Source: an uncultured Clostridium sp.
Lineage (GTDB): Bacteria; Bacillota; Clostridia; Lachnospirales; Lachnospiraceae
NCBI GenBank assembly: GCA_945917985.1
Contig: CAMEIH010000004.1
Span: forward strand, 1 to 64,000
Length of the DNA stretch: 64,000 bases
Direction: 5' to 3'
The position numbers and the translations under genes are program-made. The notes beneath the pieces are model-generated. The model saw only the letters and a program-made list of their open reading frames with translations, had not been told where the DNA came from and made no database searches. Positions 16,262-25,226 of this stretch are shown here, in pieces (positions within the stretch are counted from its first letter, which is position 1; each line of letters begins with the position of its first letter).

Positions 16262-16909
16262 ATGGAAAATTGCGAGTTAGAATATGAAGAGATACAGCCA
16301 TACTTGCTAAGGGTTGTATATTATGTGGCATACTTTAATCGAATAATAAAAATAAAGACTGCTGTTACAAAGGGTAATAATATAGATAAGTCGAATATTA
16401 TTCAAGACGAGAAAAAGAATAATATTGTTGTAGTGGATGAAATCAGATTTATGGGCCGGCAGAATATCAAATGGAGAGAAGTAGAAGATTTCCTGAAAGG
16501 GTATATTGGAAATCATTATGAGATTATAGATACTTCAGATTTAGTATTTATAGGAACTGACTTTCCGGAAGAACTGAAAGGATCCGAGGATACGAAAAGA
16601 CTTAAAGGTACAAATGCAAAAGCCAAAGCCAATGCAACTCTTAAAATACCATTATTACTAAAATATGCGACAAATAAACGCTGGCAGGAAAATTATAAAA
16701 CGAAGCATGGGATTGACGCAAAACATGGGTGGTATAGGTCTACGTCTCGTTTTGCTCTTCCAATCTATGCAAATGACGGAGAAATTGAGAAATATAGTAT
16801 TTTTCGAATTGAAATGCTGATGAGACATGCAGCTGATGGCAAATTATATCTCTATGATATGGTAAATGTAAAAAAAGAAAAAGAAACGGGTACCCCGCTT
16901 GGACAATAG
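16262..16909 (+). CDS. Unknown protein, possible mobile-element nuclease/toxin-like domain
   Basis: A 215-residue protein I do not firmly recognise. The start is ATG 16262, because GGAGG lies at 16251-16255 and the upstream terminator excludes earlier starts. The region from about residue 80 to 210 has a dense pattern of conserved-looking residues (YIGNHYEIIDTSDLVFIGTD, KGTNAKAKANA, ATNKRWQENYKTKHGIDAK, GWYRSTSRFALPIY, MLMRHAADGKLYLYDMV). From memory, this resembles C-terminal domains of large polyvalent proteins in integrative elements and phages; that match is tentative. It is followed 135 bp later by a small HTH gene, an arrangement that would fit a toxin-antitoxin or addiction pair. The gene is visibly more AT-rich than the housekeeping genes around it. 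Confidence 0.5.
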   Translation: MENCELEYEEIQPYLLRVVYYVAYFNRIIKIKTAVTKGNNIDKSNIIQDEKKNNIVVVDEIRFMGRQNIKWREVEDFLKGYIGNHYEIIDTSDLVFIGTDFPEELKGSEDTKRLKGTNAKAKANATLKIPLLLKYATNKRWQENYKTKHGIDAKHGWYRSTSRFALPIYANDGEIEKYSIFRIEMLMRHAADGKLYLYDMVNVKKEKETGTPLGQ

Positions 16910-17044
16910 TCGTACGGTAACAAACTCGCTTCTTAAGAAGATAATACTAGATAGAAGTATAACTGTCAATTGCAATTTTGATAAAATGTATATTTAATGA
17001 AAAATATTTAATAAGGCAGTGCAGTCTTAAGTGGGAGATTCAAT

Positions 17045-17281
17045 ATGGAAGAGAAGAGGGAAGAATTAAGCAAACAAATAGAAATATTAAAAAAAATACG
17101 AAAGGATGCAGGAATGAATCGCAGAGAGTTTTCCGATTATATGGGGATTCCGCTGAGAACTCTTGAAGAGTGGGAATCCGGACGAAGAAAGATGCCGGAT
17201 TATGTCCTGAGATTGATTACATATCACACTAAAATGGAGCTATTTCTTAAGAAAAAAGGAATAGTCTATGAAGAGACATGA
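17045..17281 (+). CDS. Small helix-turn-helix protein
   Basis: A 78-residue protein with an N-terminal charged helix and a helix-turn-helix (MNRREFSDYMGIPLRTLEEW, then ESGRRKMPDYVLRLI, about residues 24-58). It looks like the small DNA-binding partners often found next to mobile-element or toxin-like genes in Lachnospiraceae. RBS GGGAGA lies nine bases before the ATG. It ends 2 bp from the convergent EAL-domain gene. It may repress itself and the preceding gene of unknown function. Confidence 0.7.
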   Translation: MEEKREELSKQIEILKKIRKDAGMNRREFSDYMGIPLRTLEEWESGRRKMPDYVLRLITYHTKMELFLKKKGIVYEET

Positions 17282-17283
17282 TC

Positions 17284-18948
17284 TCAGCCCAGCATTTTCT
17301 TCAGTTCATCAAGCGGAATCGGCTTTGAGTAATAATACCCCTGAAACCATGTGGCATTGTAAGCGCGAAGATAATCCTGAAGCTCTTCGGTTTCCACGCC
17401 TTCCAGACAGGTGGCCATGTGGGACTTCTCTGCAAAGTTCAAGATAGAGCGCACCATTGCCTGATTTTTGGGATTGTTTATAATATCACGAATGAAGCTC
17501 ATATCAATCTTGATTTCATCCATGGGAATGCTCATGACGAGATTTGACGAGGCACTCCCTGTTCCGAAGTCGTCCATCGCAACTCTGATGCCACAGCTCT
17601 GAAAGAAGCGTACTTCCTGATCGAGAAAATCCATAGGGAAATCCTTACAGCGTTCTGTCAGTTCCATGCAGAGATGATTTGCCGGAAAAGCTGTTTCGCC
17701 AAGGATGTCCAACACTTTCTGATGAAATTCCGGGCGTTCCAGCTGCCTAACGGAGATGTTTACATTGACAAAGAAATCCGGTTTGCGTTCAAGGAGCTCT
17801 TTTGTTTCTATAAGGGCTGTTCGGAGAACAAAGTTTCCAAGATGATACATACTTGGGTCTGTTTCCAGCCAGTCAATGAACATTCCGGGCGGTATTGTGC
17901 CATAAGACTCGTGGCTCCAGCGGACAAGCGCTTCTGCACCTACAATGTCCCCTGTATTGGAATTCACAATTGGTTGATACAGCAAATAAAAGCCTTTGCA
18001 ATTGTTATGGACAGACTGATGAATCACTTTCATGAGTGTAAGGTCAGCACCCTTTGAGGTCTGTACTTCATCATTAAAAATGACAAGCTGATCCTGATGT
18101 TTCTGGAGGGAATGATTCAGTGCGTAAGTGACCTGGCCGCAAATGGAAGAGAGATCTTCGTGATAGTTCTCAAGAAGAATCGCACCGGCAGCCATTTTCA
18201 GCGGATGCAGCTTTCCATCTGCCATAATTCCGGCATCGAGGGTGTCACGCACCTGCTTTTCAAAATCAAGAAGCTCTTTGCGACCGGCTTTTTTCAGGAT
18301 AAAGACAAAACGTTCCCCGTCCAGATGATAGACAGCTTTATCGAGATCCATCATATAGATAAAACGCAGAGCGATTGCCAGAAGCAATTCATTGGAGAAA
18401 TCACGCCCATAGACGAGATTAAAAGTGGAAAAGCCTTTTACATGGATTTGCAGGATTGCAAACTGATTTTCCTGTGTAATGATATATTCGAGGTCATTAA
18501 CATAACGTGCTTCGGAATATAAATCAGTGAGTGGATCAAACTGACGAAAAACATTTTCATTTCTTATTACAACGACCAGATATTCCGGCACACTTTTTTC
18601 ATCATAGAGAATCTTGGTATGAAAACTGAACATCGCATATTGATCATCATTGGTTCGCATACGGATGCACAATTCCCAGTCGAGGTGGATGCCGTTCAGA
18701 CGTTTTTCAATTTCTTCCAGATATTCCTGCATGTCATCGGGATACACATATTTAAGCAGAAGATGCTCAAAATCAGAAATGACTTGATCAGTCAAGCAGA
18801 ATAAATCCCTGGTTTTTTCGGTACACCATGATTTATTATCCGCAAAACTTGTCACCCATGTATAGGAGTTGTCTGAAAGCATGTCTATGCTGTCTATGAT
18901 TGCAGAAATTTTCCCTATATCCTTTTCCAAAAAAGGAATTCCCTTCAT
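17284..18948 (-). CDS. Cyclic-di-GMP phosphodiesterase with PAS-like, degenerate GGDEF and EAL domains
   Basis: A 554-residue signalling protein using the start at 18948 (MKGIPFLEKD), with GGGGGC upstream. It has an N-terminal PAS-like sensor (about residues 25-145), a GGDEF-like domain whose signature is DGERF, so it is unlikely to synthesise cyclic-di-GMP, and a C-terminal EAL domain. The EAL residues look complete: EALVRW, NVNISVRQL, MELTER, MDDFGTG, IKIDMSFI, LEGVETEEL and QGYYYSKP, so hydrolysis to pGpG is expected. No membrane segment or signal peptide is seen, so it is probably cytoplasmic. Degenerate GGDEF domains in such proteins often bind GTP as activator. Confidence 0.9.
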   Translation of the reverse strand: MKGIPFLEKDIGKISAIIDSIDMLSDNSYTWVTSFADNKSWCTEKTRDLFCLTDQVISDFEHLLLKYVYPDDMQEYLEEIEKRLNGIHLDWELCIRMRTNDDQYAMFSFHTKILYDEKSVPEYLVVVIRNENVFRQFDPLTDLYSEARYVNDLEYIITQENQFAILQIHVKGFSTFNLVYGRDFSNELLLAIALRFIYMMDLDKAVYHLDGERFVFILKKAGRKELLDFEKQVRDTLDAGIMADGKLHPLKMAAGAILLENYHEDLSSICGQVTYALNHSLQKHQDQLVIFNDEVQTSKGADLTLMKVIHQSVHNNCKGFYLLYQPIVNSNTGDIVGAEALVRWSHESYGTIPPGMFIDWLETDPSMYHLGNFVLRTALIETKELLERKPDFFVNVNISVRQLERPEFHQKVLDILGETAFPANHLCMELTERCKDFPMDFLDQEVRFFQSCGIRVAMDDFGTGSASSNLVMSIPMDEIKIDMSFIRDIINNPKNQAMVRSILNFAEKSHMATCLEGVETEELQDYLRAYNATWFQGYYYSKPIPLDELKKMLG

Positions 18949-19107
18949 CTGTAAGCCCCCGCTGATTACACATTTGCATTTTTTATATTTATCTTTATTG
19001 TAACATATTATAATCGTATCATCAATCATAGAACAGGGCAGAAGAGACAATATCAGTAACCTGTGTTATACTGTTTAAAAATGAATTACTGTTGTGAAGA
19101 GGCAGAT

Positions 19108-20022
19108 ATGGAAAAAATGAAAATAGGTGTGATCTCAGATATTCACAGTAATTATCTTGCTTTCAGGGCGGTTTACGATATTATGAGATCGCAGGGGATA
19201 ACAGAATATATTTTGCTTGGTGACTATGTGTCGGATACTTCGGATACTGAAAAGACCATGGAATTATTATATGAAATCATCCGTGACCGGAAGACTCACA
19301 TTCTTCGCGGAAACCGTGAGGAATATCTGCTGGAGCAGAGAAAGGTGAGAAAGGGAGATAAAGAAGGACCGCGCTGGATTGCCAATTCGGCCAGCGGTAA
19401 TTTATTGTTTACATTTGAACGGCTGAGAGAAAAAGATTTTCAATTTTTTGAAAGTCTGCCGATCACGTTCAAGTTTGAAAAAGAGGGATTTCCGGCAATC
19501 ACTTGCTGTCACGGTTCTCCGGCAAATACCAAAGAGTTATTGCAGCTTAATGGTGAAAATACAAAGAATTGGTTGTGTCAGATTGATACGGAGTATCTGC
19601 TGGCGGCCCATACCCATTTTCCGGGTGAGTTCCGATATGAGGGAAAGACCTATATCAATAACGGCTGCGCAGGTCTCGCTATCGGAGATGCGGGCCTTGC
19701 ACAGTGCACCATTCTACATGGAACAGAAGAGAATGGAGTTAGAAAATGGGAGCCTGAGTTTTTGAAAATTCCTTATGATACGGAAGCAGTGGTGGGAAAA
19801 ATCTTTACATCGGGGCTGATGGATATGGCACCGTGGTTTATCAACAGTAATATCCAGATCCTCAGAACCGGGACAGACAACAGTGCACAGCTGGTTGCGT
19901 TGTCTGCCAGGTTAATGGAAGAGGAAACCGGTTCGAAAGTCATTTGGCCGTTTATCGATGAAAAATATTTTGAGAGGGCGGCTGAAATTCTCGGTGTGCC
20001 GGATTACCGGGAATCACAATAG
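19108..20022 (+). CDS. Metallophosphoesterase family protein
   Basis: A 304-residue protein of the calcineurin-like phosphoesterase superfamily with the metal-binding blocks GVISDIHSN (D-x-H), LLGDYVSD (GD), ILRGNREEY (GNxE in place of GNHD), CCHGSP (H) and AAHTHFPG (GH-like). The GNHD-to-GNRE change is common in YfcE/prpE-like members and does not by itself imply loss of activity. The start is ATG 19108, after AGAGGCAG; an earlier in-frame ATG at 19063 lacks a ribosome binding site. The 3' end overlaps the convergent ABC-F gene by 9 bp. The substrate is unknown. Confidence 0.85.
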   Translation: MEKMKIGVISDIHSNYLAFRAVYDIMRSQGITEYILLGDYVSDTSDTEKTMELLYEIIRDRKTHILRGNREEYLLEQRKVRKGDKEGPRWIANSASGNLLFTFERLREKDFQFFESLPITFKFEKEGFPAITCCHGSPANTKELLQLNGENTKNWLCQIDTEYLLAAHTHFPGEFRYEGKTYINNGCAGLAIGDAGLAQCTILHGTEENGVRKWEPEFLKIPYDTEAVVGKIFTSGLMDMAPWFINSNIQILRTGTDNSAQLVALSARLMEEETGSKVIWPFIDEKYFERAAEILGVPDYRESQ

Positions 20023-21570
20023 TCTGGTAGTCCACTTCGTGCAATCCCACACGTCAGTGGCAAGATCGTCGTAAAATTCCGGCTCGTGGCAGACCATCAG
20101 GATACTGCCTTTATATTCCTTCAACGCGCGTTTTAATTCTTCCTTGGCATCCACGTCAAGATGATTGGTAGGCTCATCCAGAAGTAAAATATTAGTTTCT
20201 TTGTTGATCAGTTTGCACAGGCGCACCTTTGCCTGCTCGCCGCCGCTTAAGACCTTCACCTTGCTTTCGATATGTTTGGTGGTAAGGCCGCATTTGGCAA
20301 GGGCGGAGCGCACCTCATACTGACTGTAACCCGGAAATTCCTTCCATATTTCCTCGATGCAGGTGGTGGCAATATTCTGATCCATTTCCTGTTCAAAGTA
20401 GCCGATGGAGAGATAGTCTCCTTGCTCTACGGACCCGCTGATGGGAGGAATCAGCCCTAAGATACTTTTGAGAAGAGTAGTCTTACCGATTCCGTTGGCT
20501 CCGGTGAGAACAATTTTCTGTCCACGTTCCATTGCAAGATTTAAAGGGGAGGACAGCGGCTCGTCATAACCGATTACCAGATCGGAGGTCTGGAAGATGT
20601 AGCGTCCCGGAGTTCTAGCTTCTTTAAAGTGAAATTCAGGCTTCGGCTTTTCCGCGGCCAGCTCGATCACATCCATCTTGTCCAGTTTTTTCTGGCGTGA
20701 CATGGCCATGTTTCTGGTGGCTACTCTTGCTTTGTTTCTTGCCACAAAGTCTTTCAGATCGGCAATTTCCTTCTGCTGTTTATTGTAAGCTGCTTCAAGC
20801 TGAGATTTTTTCATGGCATAGACTTCCTGAAACTTGTCATAGTCCCCCACATATCGGGTAAGCTGCTGATTGTCCATATGGTAGATCAGGTTGATCACGC
20901 TGTTCAGGAAAGGTATGTCATGAGAGATAAGAATAAAAGCGTTCTCGTAGTCGTTAAGATACCGCTTCAGCCATTCAATGTGCTCCGCATCCAGATAGTT
21001 GGTGGGCTCATCCAGTAGCAGAATGTCGGGCTTCTCAAGCAGAAGCTTTCCGAGAAGAACCTTGGTGCGCTGACCTCCGCTCAAATCGTTGACATCCTTG
21101 TCAAGCCCGAGGTCCAAAAGGCCAAGGGCTCTTGCAACTTCCTCCACCTTGGAGTCAATCATATAGAAGTCGTGCATGGTGAGAAGATCCTGGATGGTGC
21201 CAAGCTCTTCCATATAGCTCTCCAGTTCCTCCTCCGAGGCAGTTCCCATTATGTCACAGATTTCATTCATCTGATTTTCCATTTCATAGAGAAAATCGAA
21301 AGCAGATGCAAGAACATCACGTATGGTCATTCCCTTTTCAAGGGCGGTATGCTGATCCAGATAGCCCACGCGGACGTTTTTTGCCCATTCCACCCTTCCC
21401 GCATCGGGCATCAACTTTCCGGTGATGATATTCATAAAGGTTGATTTTCCTTCCCCGTTAGCGCCGATCAGGCCGATATGTTCTCCTTTTAAAAGACGGA
21501 AAGAAACGTCGTTAAAAATGGCACGGTCTCCGAAACCGTGGGTTAAGTGCTCTACGTTTAAAATACTCAT
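20014..21570 (-). CDS. ABC-F family ATPase
   Basis: A 518-residue soluble protein with two ABC ATPase domains and no membrane segments. Domain 1 has Walker A GANGEGKST (about residue 36), signature LSGGQRTK and Walker B ILLLDEPTNYLD. Domain 2 has GANGIGKTT, LSGGEQAK and ILLLDEPTNHLD. The charged linker between them (about residues 255-310, KKSQLEAAYNKQQKEIADLK) is the P-site tRNA interaction motif region. ABC-F proteins act on the ribosome: housekeeping types (Uup, YbiT, EttA) regulate translation and others protect from antibiotics. The YbiT-like architecture here suggests a housekeeping role. The gene has its own promoter region between it and the rubredoxin gene. Confidence 0.92.
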   Translation of the reverse strand: MSILNVEHLTHGFGDRAIFNDVSFRLLKGEHIGLIGANGEGKSTFMNIITGKLMPDAGRVEWAKNVRVGYLDQHTALEKGMTIRDVLASAFDFLYEMENQMNEICDIMGTASEEELESYMEELGTIQDLLTMHDFYMIDSKVEEVARALGLLDLGLDKDVNDLSGGQRTKVLLGKLLLEKPDILLLDEPTNYLDAEHIEWLKRYLNDYENAFILISHDIPFLNSVINLIYHMDNQQLTRYVGDYDKFQEVYAMKKSQLEAAYNKQQKEIADLKDFVARNKARVATRNMAMSRQKKLDKMDVIELAAEKPKPEFHFKEARTPGRYIFQTSDLVIGYDEPLSSPLNLAMERGQKIVLTGANGIGKTTLLKSILGLIPPISGSVEQGDYLSIGYFEQEMDQNIATTCIEEIWKEFPGYSQYEVRSALAKCGLTTKHIESKVKVLSGGEQAKVRLCKLINKETNILLLDEPTNHLDVDAKEELKRALKEYKGSILMVCHEPEFYDDLATDVWDCTKWTTRLL

Positions 21571-21726
21571 AAGTGTCTCCTTGTATGGTAATTAGAAAAT
21601 GACATAGTGAGATTATATCATAAAGTTACAGATGTGGGATATAATTAATAAAGTAATTCATACTTTACGGAAGGCAGGAGGAATAATTGCGGATGTAAAT
21701 TATTGGAAAAATAAACCCGGTCGGGA

Positions 21727-21780
21727 TTGACAAATTTAGCAAAAAAAGATATATTAAAATCAGTAATGATTACTGATTTT
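21727..21780 (+). promoter_or_regulatory. Promoter with Fur/PerR-like 25-bp palindrome, oxygen-defence genes
   Basis: TTGACA (21727-21732), 17 bp, TATATT (21750-21755). A perfect palindrome follows immediately at 21756-21780: a 12-bp arm AAAATCAGTAAT, central G, then ATTACTGATTTT. Its core TAAT-n-ATTA matches the 7-1-7 type boxes of Fur/PerR proteins. Its position over the start point implies repression. Confidence 0.75.
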
Positions 21781-21803
21781 GCATTTCGGAAGGAGAAAAG
21801 AAT

Positions 21804-22448
21804 ATGGATAAAAACATTTTCAGAAAGTTGTCTTATGGCGTTTATGTCATAAGTACATGGGATAACGGGAGAGCAACAGGCTGCACGGCAAACAGTGCGA
21901 TGCAGATCACTTCCTCACCTGCGACCATAGCGGTCAGCATCAACCATGACAATTATACCAATCATTGTATTGAGGAGACAGGGAAGTTTGCAATTTCTAT
22001 TTTGTCAGAAAAGTCAGAGCCTTCTATTATTGGCTCCTTTGGCTTCCGTTCCGGCAAGGATGTCAATAAATTTGATGATGTGCAGTATTCGGTGAAGGAT
22101 TATTTGCCGGTGATCAATGATTCCTGTGGTTATATTACCTGCAAGGTAATCGATAAGATGGAAACATCTACACATACCGTATTTTTAGGTGAAGTGTATG
22201 GCGGAGAAGTCTTTTCTGACACAGATGCCATGACTTATGCATATTATCATAAGGTGGTAAAAGGCAAGAGTCCCAAGACTGCACCGACCTATATTCCGGA
22301 GGAAGAGGAAAAGAAGGAAGAGGAAAAGCCTGTTCGTAAGTTTAAGTGTCAGGTATGCGGTTATGTTTATGAAGGTGATGAACTGCCTGCGGATTACACC
22401 TGCCCTCTTTGCGGTGTGGGTGCGGATAAGTTCGAAGAAATAAAATAG
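21804..22448 (+). CDS. High-molecular-weight rubredoxin (flavin reductase-rubredoxin fusion)
   Basis: A 214-residue fusion. Residues 1-155 are a flavin reductase-like FMN-binding domain (GVYVISTWDNGRATGCTANS). Residues 158-177 are a Glu/Lys-rich linker. Residues 178-214 are a rubredoxin with both iron-binding motifs, CQVCGYVYEG and CPLCGVG. In acetogens and other anaerobes this protein (Hrb) passes electrons from NAD(P)H to flavodiiron proteins or rubrerythrin for reduction of O2 and peroxide. The rubrerythrin gene lies 60 bp downstream in the same direction and probably in the same transcript, under the Fur/PerR-like palindrome. Confidence 0.93.
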   Translation: MDKNIFRKLSYGVYVISTWDNGRATGCTANSAMQITSSPATIAVSINHDNYTNHCIEETGKFAISILSEKSEPSIIGSFGFRSGKDVNKFDDVQYSVKDYLPVINDSCGYITCKVIDKMETSTHTVFLGEVYGGEVFSDTDAMTYAYYHKVVKGKSPKTAPTYIPEEEEKKEEEKPVRKFKCQVCGYVYEGDELPADYTCPLCGVGADKFEEIK

Positions 22449-22508
22449 TAGAAGATGAGAAAGCGTTACGGGATGCGTGAGCATCTGTAAATAAAGGAGG
22501 AAAAAAGA

Positions 22509-23045
22509 ATGGATTTAAAGGGTTCAAAGACAGAAGCTAACTTAATGGCAGCATTTTCGGGAGAGTCTATGGCAACAAATAAGTATACTTATTTTGCTTC
22601 CAAGGCTAAGAAGGACGGTTATCAGCAGATTGCCGCAATCTTCGAGGAGACCGCTGCCAATGAAAGAGAACATGCCAAGATGTGGTATAAGCTTTTAAAC
22701 GGCGGAATTGATTCTACACTGGAAAACCTTGGTCATGCAGCCGAGGGCGAAAATTTTGAGTGGACTGACATGTATGCCGGTTTTGCCAAGGTGGCAAAGG
22801 AAGAAGGATTTGATGATATTGCAGCTTTGTTTGAAGGAGTAGCTGCAATCGAGAAGGAACATGAGGAGAGATATAAGAAGCTCATCGCCAATATCGAAAA
22901 CGGTGTGGTATTCTCTAAGGATGGCGATACCATCTGGCAGTGCAGAAACTGCGGACATATCTGTGTCGGCAAGCAGGCTCCCGAGGTATGCCCCGTATGT
23001 GCACATCCTCAGAGCTATTTCCAGGTAAAGCCTGAGAATTATTAA
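22509..23045 (+). CDS. rbr: Rubrerythrin
   Basis: A 178-residue cytoplasmic peroxidase of anaerobes that reduces H2O2 to water. The four-helix diiron domain (residues 1-135) carries the expected glutamate/histidine ligands in [23 protein letters not shown], and [11 protein letters not shown]. The C-terminal rubredoxin-like FeS4 site is formed by CRNCGH and CPVCAH. AAAGGAGG precedes the start. It follows the high-molecular-weight rubredoxin gene and ends at a strong terminator, giving a two-gene oxidative stress operon. Confidence 0.96.
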   Translation: MDLKGSKTEANLMAAFSGESMATNKYTYFASKAKKDGYQQIAAIFEETAANEREHAKMWYKLLNGGIDSTLENLGHAAEGENFEWTDMYAGFAKVAKEEGFDDIAALFEGVAAIEKEHEERYKKLIANIENGVVFSKDGDTIWQCRNCGHICVGKQAPEVCPVCAHPQSYFQVKPENY

Positions 23046-23114
23046 GCACAGGTTTTCATAAACGAAGAAAAATCATAAATCGAAGGACAATAGTATTTGG
23101 TTAGCATCAAAACT

Positions 23115-23161
23115 GTTAAGATGAGGGGTAAATCCACGGATTTACCCCTTAACTTTTTTTG
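23115..23161 (+). terminator. Rho-independent terminator after rbr
   Basis: GGGGTAAATCC (23125-23135) pairs with GGATTTACCCC (23138-23148), extended by GTTAA/TTAAC across a bulge. A T-tract follows from 23154. Confidence 0.95.
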
Positions 23162-23344
23162 ACAGAGAAATTATAGTTTTGTTATGCAATTTATATTTTT
23201 AAAACATATAGTATTTTAATTAAATTTCGTTATAATATAATCAAATAGTGTGTTAAGTATAAACGTGGCAGAACCAGAAAACAGTGAGAACATAATAGGG
23301 AGACTTAATTATAATTTGTGAAACAAATTAGGAAAGGGGAAATC

Positions 23345-24158
23345 GTGGCAGATAATATGAAATTCGAATTGTTGGCTGATTGCATAAAAAGCATTAATGT
23401 AAAAGCTGGGAATGCAGCCAAGAGCGCTGTAAATCAGCTGATGACTCTTAGAAATTGGGCAATAGGTTATTACATTGTCGAATATGAGCAAGACGGAAGC
23501 GATAGAGCTGAATATGGAGCACATTTGCTTAAAAATCTCGAGGAGCAGATTTCAGAAAAAGGAATGAATTCCACGTTGTTTAAGTTGTGTAGACAATTTT
23601 ATCTTATGTATCCTCAGATTGGTGCGACAGTGTCGACCAAATTTGAATTACCGGATTTTGGAAAAGTGCGACGATGTCGCACGAATATGTAACAAATCCC
23701 GAACAGCTTGTAAATAACCTATCATTTTCACACATAAGGGAAATTATGGTAATCGATGATGCGTTTGAGAGATTTTTTTATGAAACTGAATGTATGAAAT
23801 GCAATTGGAGTGTAAGGGAACTTCGCAGGCAGATAAATATTATTTTATAGATTTGGTTTTCTATAATAGATTACTGCATTGCAATGTGATTATTGAACTG
23901 AAAAATGATGAGTTTAAACATGAAGATTTAGGACAATTGAATACGTATGTTGGCTACTACAAAAAGAATGAGATGATTCCAGGTGATAATCCACCTGTTG
24001 GAATATTGCTTTGTACAGATAAAGGCTCTCAGATGGTTGAGTATGCTTTGTCTGGAATGGATAATCAGTTATTTGTTTCAACATATATGCTACATTTACC
24101 AGATAAGAGGAAGTTAGAAGAATTTATGCTGAAAGAAATGAAAGAAATGGGATTATAA
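23345..24158 (+). pseudogene. Broken YhcG / DUF1016-type PDDEXK nuclease gene
   Basis: Three pieces of one family lie in three different frames. Piece 1 (from GTG 23345 to 23692) is the DUF1016 N-terminal part (LRNWAIGYYIVEYEQDG, AEYGAHLLKNL, QFYLMYPQIGATVSTKFELP). Piece 2 (23674-23850, 58 codons) continues it: LSFSHIREIMVIDDAFERFF, NWSVRELRRQINIIL. Piece 3 (about 23829-24158) is the nuclease domain end: DKYYFIDLVFYNRLLHCNVI, IELKNDEFKHEDLGQLNTYV, GILLCTDK. An intact relative has about 350 residues; here the segment between RRQIN and DKYYFIDL, over 100 residues, is missing, joined at AGGCAGATAAATA. One frameshift plus one deletion makes it non-functional as a full protein. YhcG proteins accompany restriction or mobile elements. 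Confidence 0.85.
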
Positions 24159-24210
24159 AATATAAAATATGGGTCGTGAGACTTCTCTTTTTTATATCAT
24201 AAAGTCATGC

Positions 24211-24216
24211 TATAAT
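24211..24216 (+). promoter_or_regulatory. -10 box upstream of the S1-domain gene
   Basis: TATAAT at 24211-24216, about 100 bp before the start codon. The leader contains GCAAGC...GCTTGC (24262-24283), a small hairpin, then AAAGGAGG before ATG 24319. No good -35 was assigned. Confidence 0.45.
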
Positions 24217-24318
24217 GAACGTTAGTGAGCGGGAGCATGCGCAGTATATTCACTTTTTTTGCAAGCGGGAGCAACTGCTTGCAGAGCCAAAGTGCAATCA
24301 ATAAAGGAGGCAGGACAA

Positions 24319-25224
24319 ATGGAAGAATCAATGAAGGATTATGAAAAGGAACTGGAGGCATCCTTCCGGACCATCAATGAGGGAGATGTGATCTCGGGTA
24401 CGGTTATTGATGTCAATGAAGAAGAGGTAATTCTTGATCTGAAATATTATGCGCAGGGAGTGATCAAAGCGGAAGATATGAGTGATGATCCCGGCTTTTC
24501 CGTTTTGAATGATGTGAAGATCGGAGACGAGATCGAAGCGACTGTGGTCAGAATGGATGACGGACAGGGAAATATCCTATTGTCTAAGAAGGAAGCCAAT
24601 GATGTGCTTGCATGGGATGTGCTTCAGGGATACCTTGATGAGAAAAAGGATGTAGAAATAAAAATCAGTGAGATTGTTAATGCGGGAGCCGTTGCCTATG
24701 TGGAAGGAATCCGCGGGTTTATTCCGGCATCCCAGTTGTCACTATCTTATGTGGAAGATCTTTCACCCTATCAGGGAAAGAGATTGACTGTAAGGGTCAT
24801 AACTGTGGACAGAGAGAAAAAGAAGCTGATCCTTTCTGCCAAGGAAATTTTGAGAGAGCAGGCCAAGGAAGAGCATGACCACAAGGTAGCCATGATCGTG
24901 CCGGGCACGGTACTTGAAGGCGTTGTGGAAAGCCTGCAGCCTTACGGAGCTTTCGTGGATCTGAAAGATGGCCTTAGCGGTCTTGTGCATATCTCACAGA
25001 TCTGCCAGAAGAGGATCAAGAAACCCTCGGAGGTCCTGAAGGTTGGGGATAAGGTGAAGGTTAAGGTACTGAACACTAACGAAGGCAAGATATCCTTAAG
25101 CATCAAGGCTGTGGAGGAAGATCAGTCAGCACAGGAAATAGAAGAACTTGACACAAAACAGTTCTCAGCAGGTGAAAGCGTAGGTACCAATCTGGGTGAT
25201 CTGTTTAAAAAGCTGGGATTTTAG
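24319..25224 (+). CDS. S1 RNA-binding domain protein (ribosomal protein S1-like)
   Basis: A 301-residue protein with three S1 OB-fold repeats at about residues 18-88, 100-170 and 185-260. The third is the most canonical (PGTVLEGVVESLQPYGAFVD, LSGLVHISQI, VGDKVKVKVL). Clostridial S1 homologues of this length assist translation of some mRNAs rather than being obligate ribosomal proteins. The start at ATG 24319 follows AAAGGAGGCAGGACAA; the longer frame from 24259 crosses a leader hairpin and has no ribosome binding site. A small membrane protein gene starts 2 bp after its stop, probably in the same operon. Confidence 0.9.
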   Translation: MEESMKDYEKELEASFRTINEGDVISGTVIDVNEEEVILDLKYYAQGVIKAEDMSDDPGFSVLNDVKIGDEIEATVVRMDDGQGNILLSKKEANDVLAWDVLQGYLDEKKDVEIKISEIVNAGAVAYVEGIRGFIPASQLSLSYVEDLSPYQGKRLTVRVITVDREKKKLILSAKEILREQAKEEHDHKVAMIVPGTVLEGVVESLQPYGAFVDLKDGLSGLVHISQICQKRIKKPSEVLKVGDKVKVKVLNTNEGKISLSIKAVEEDQSAQEIEELDTKQFSAGESVGTNLGDLFKKLGF

Positions 25225-25226
25225 AA

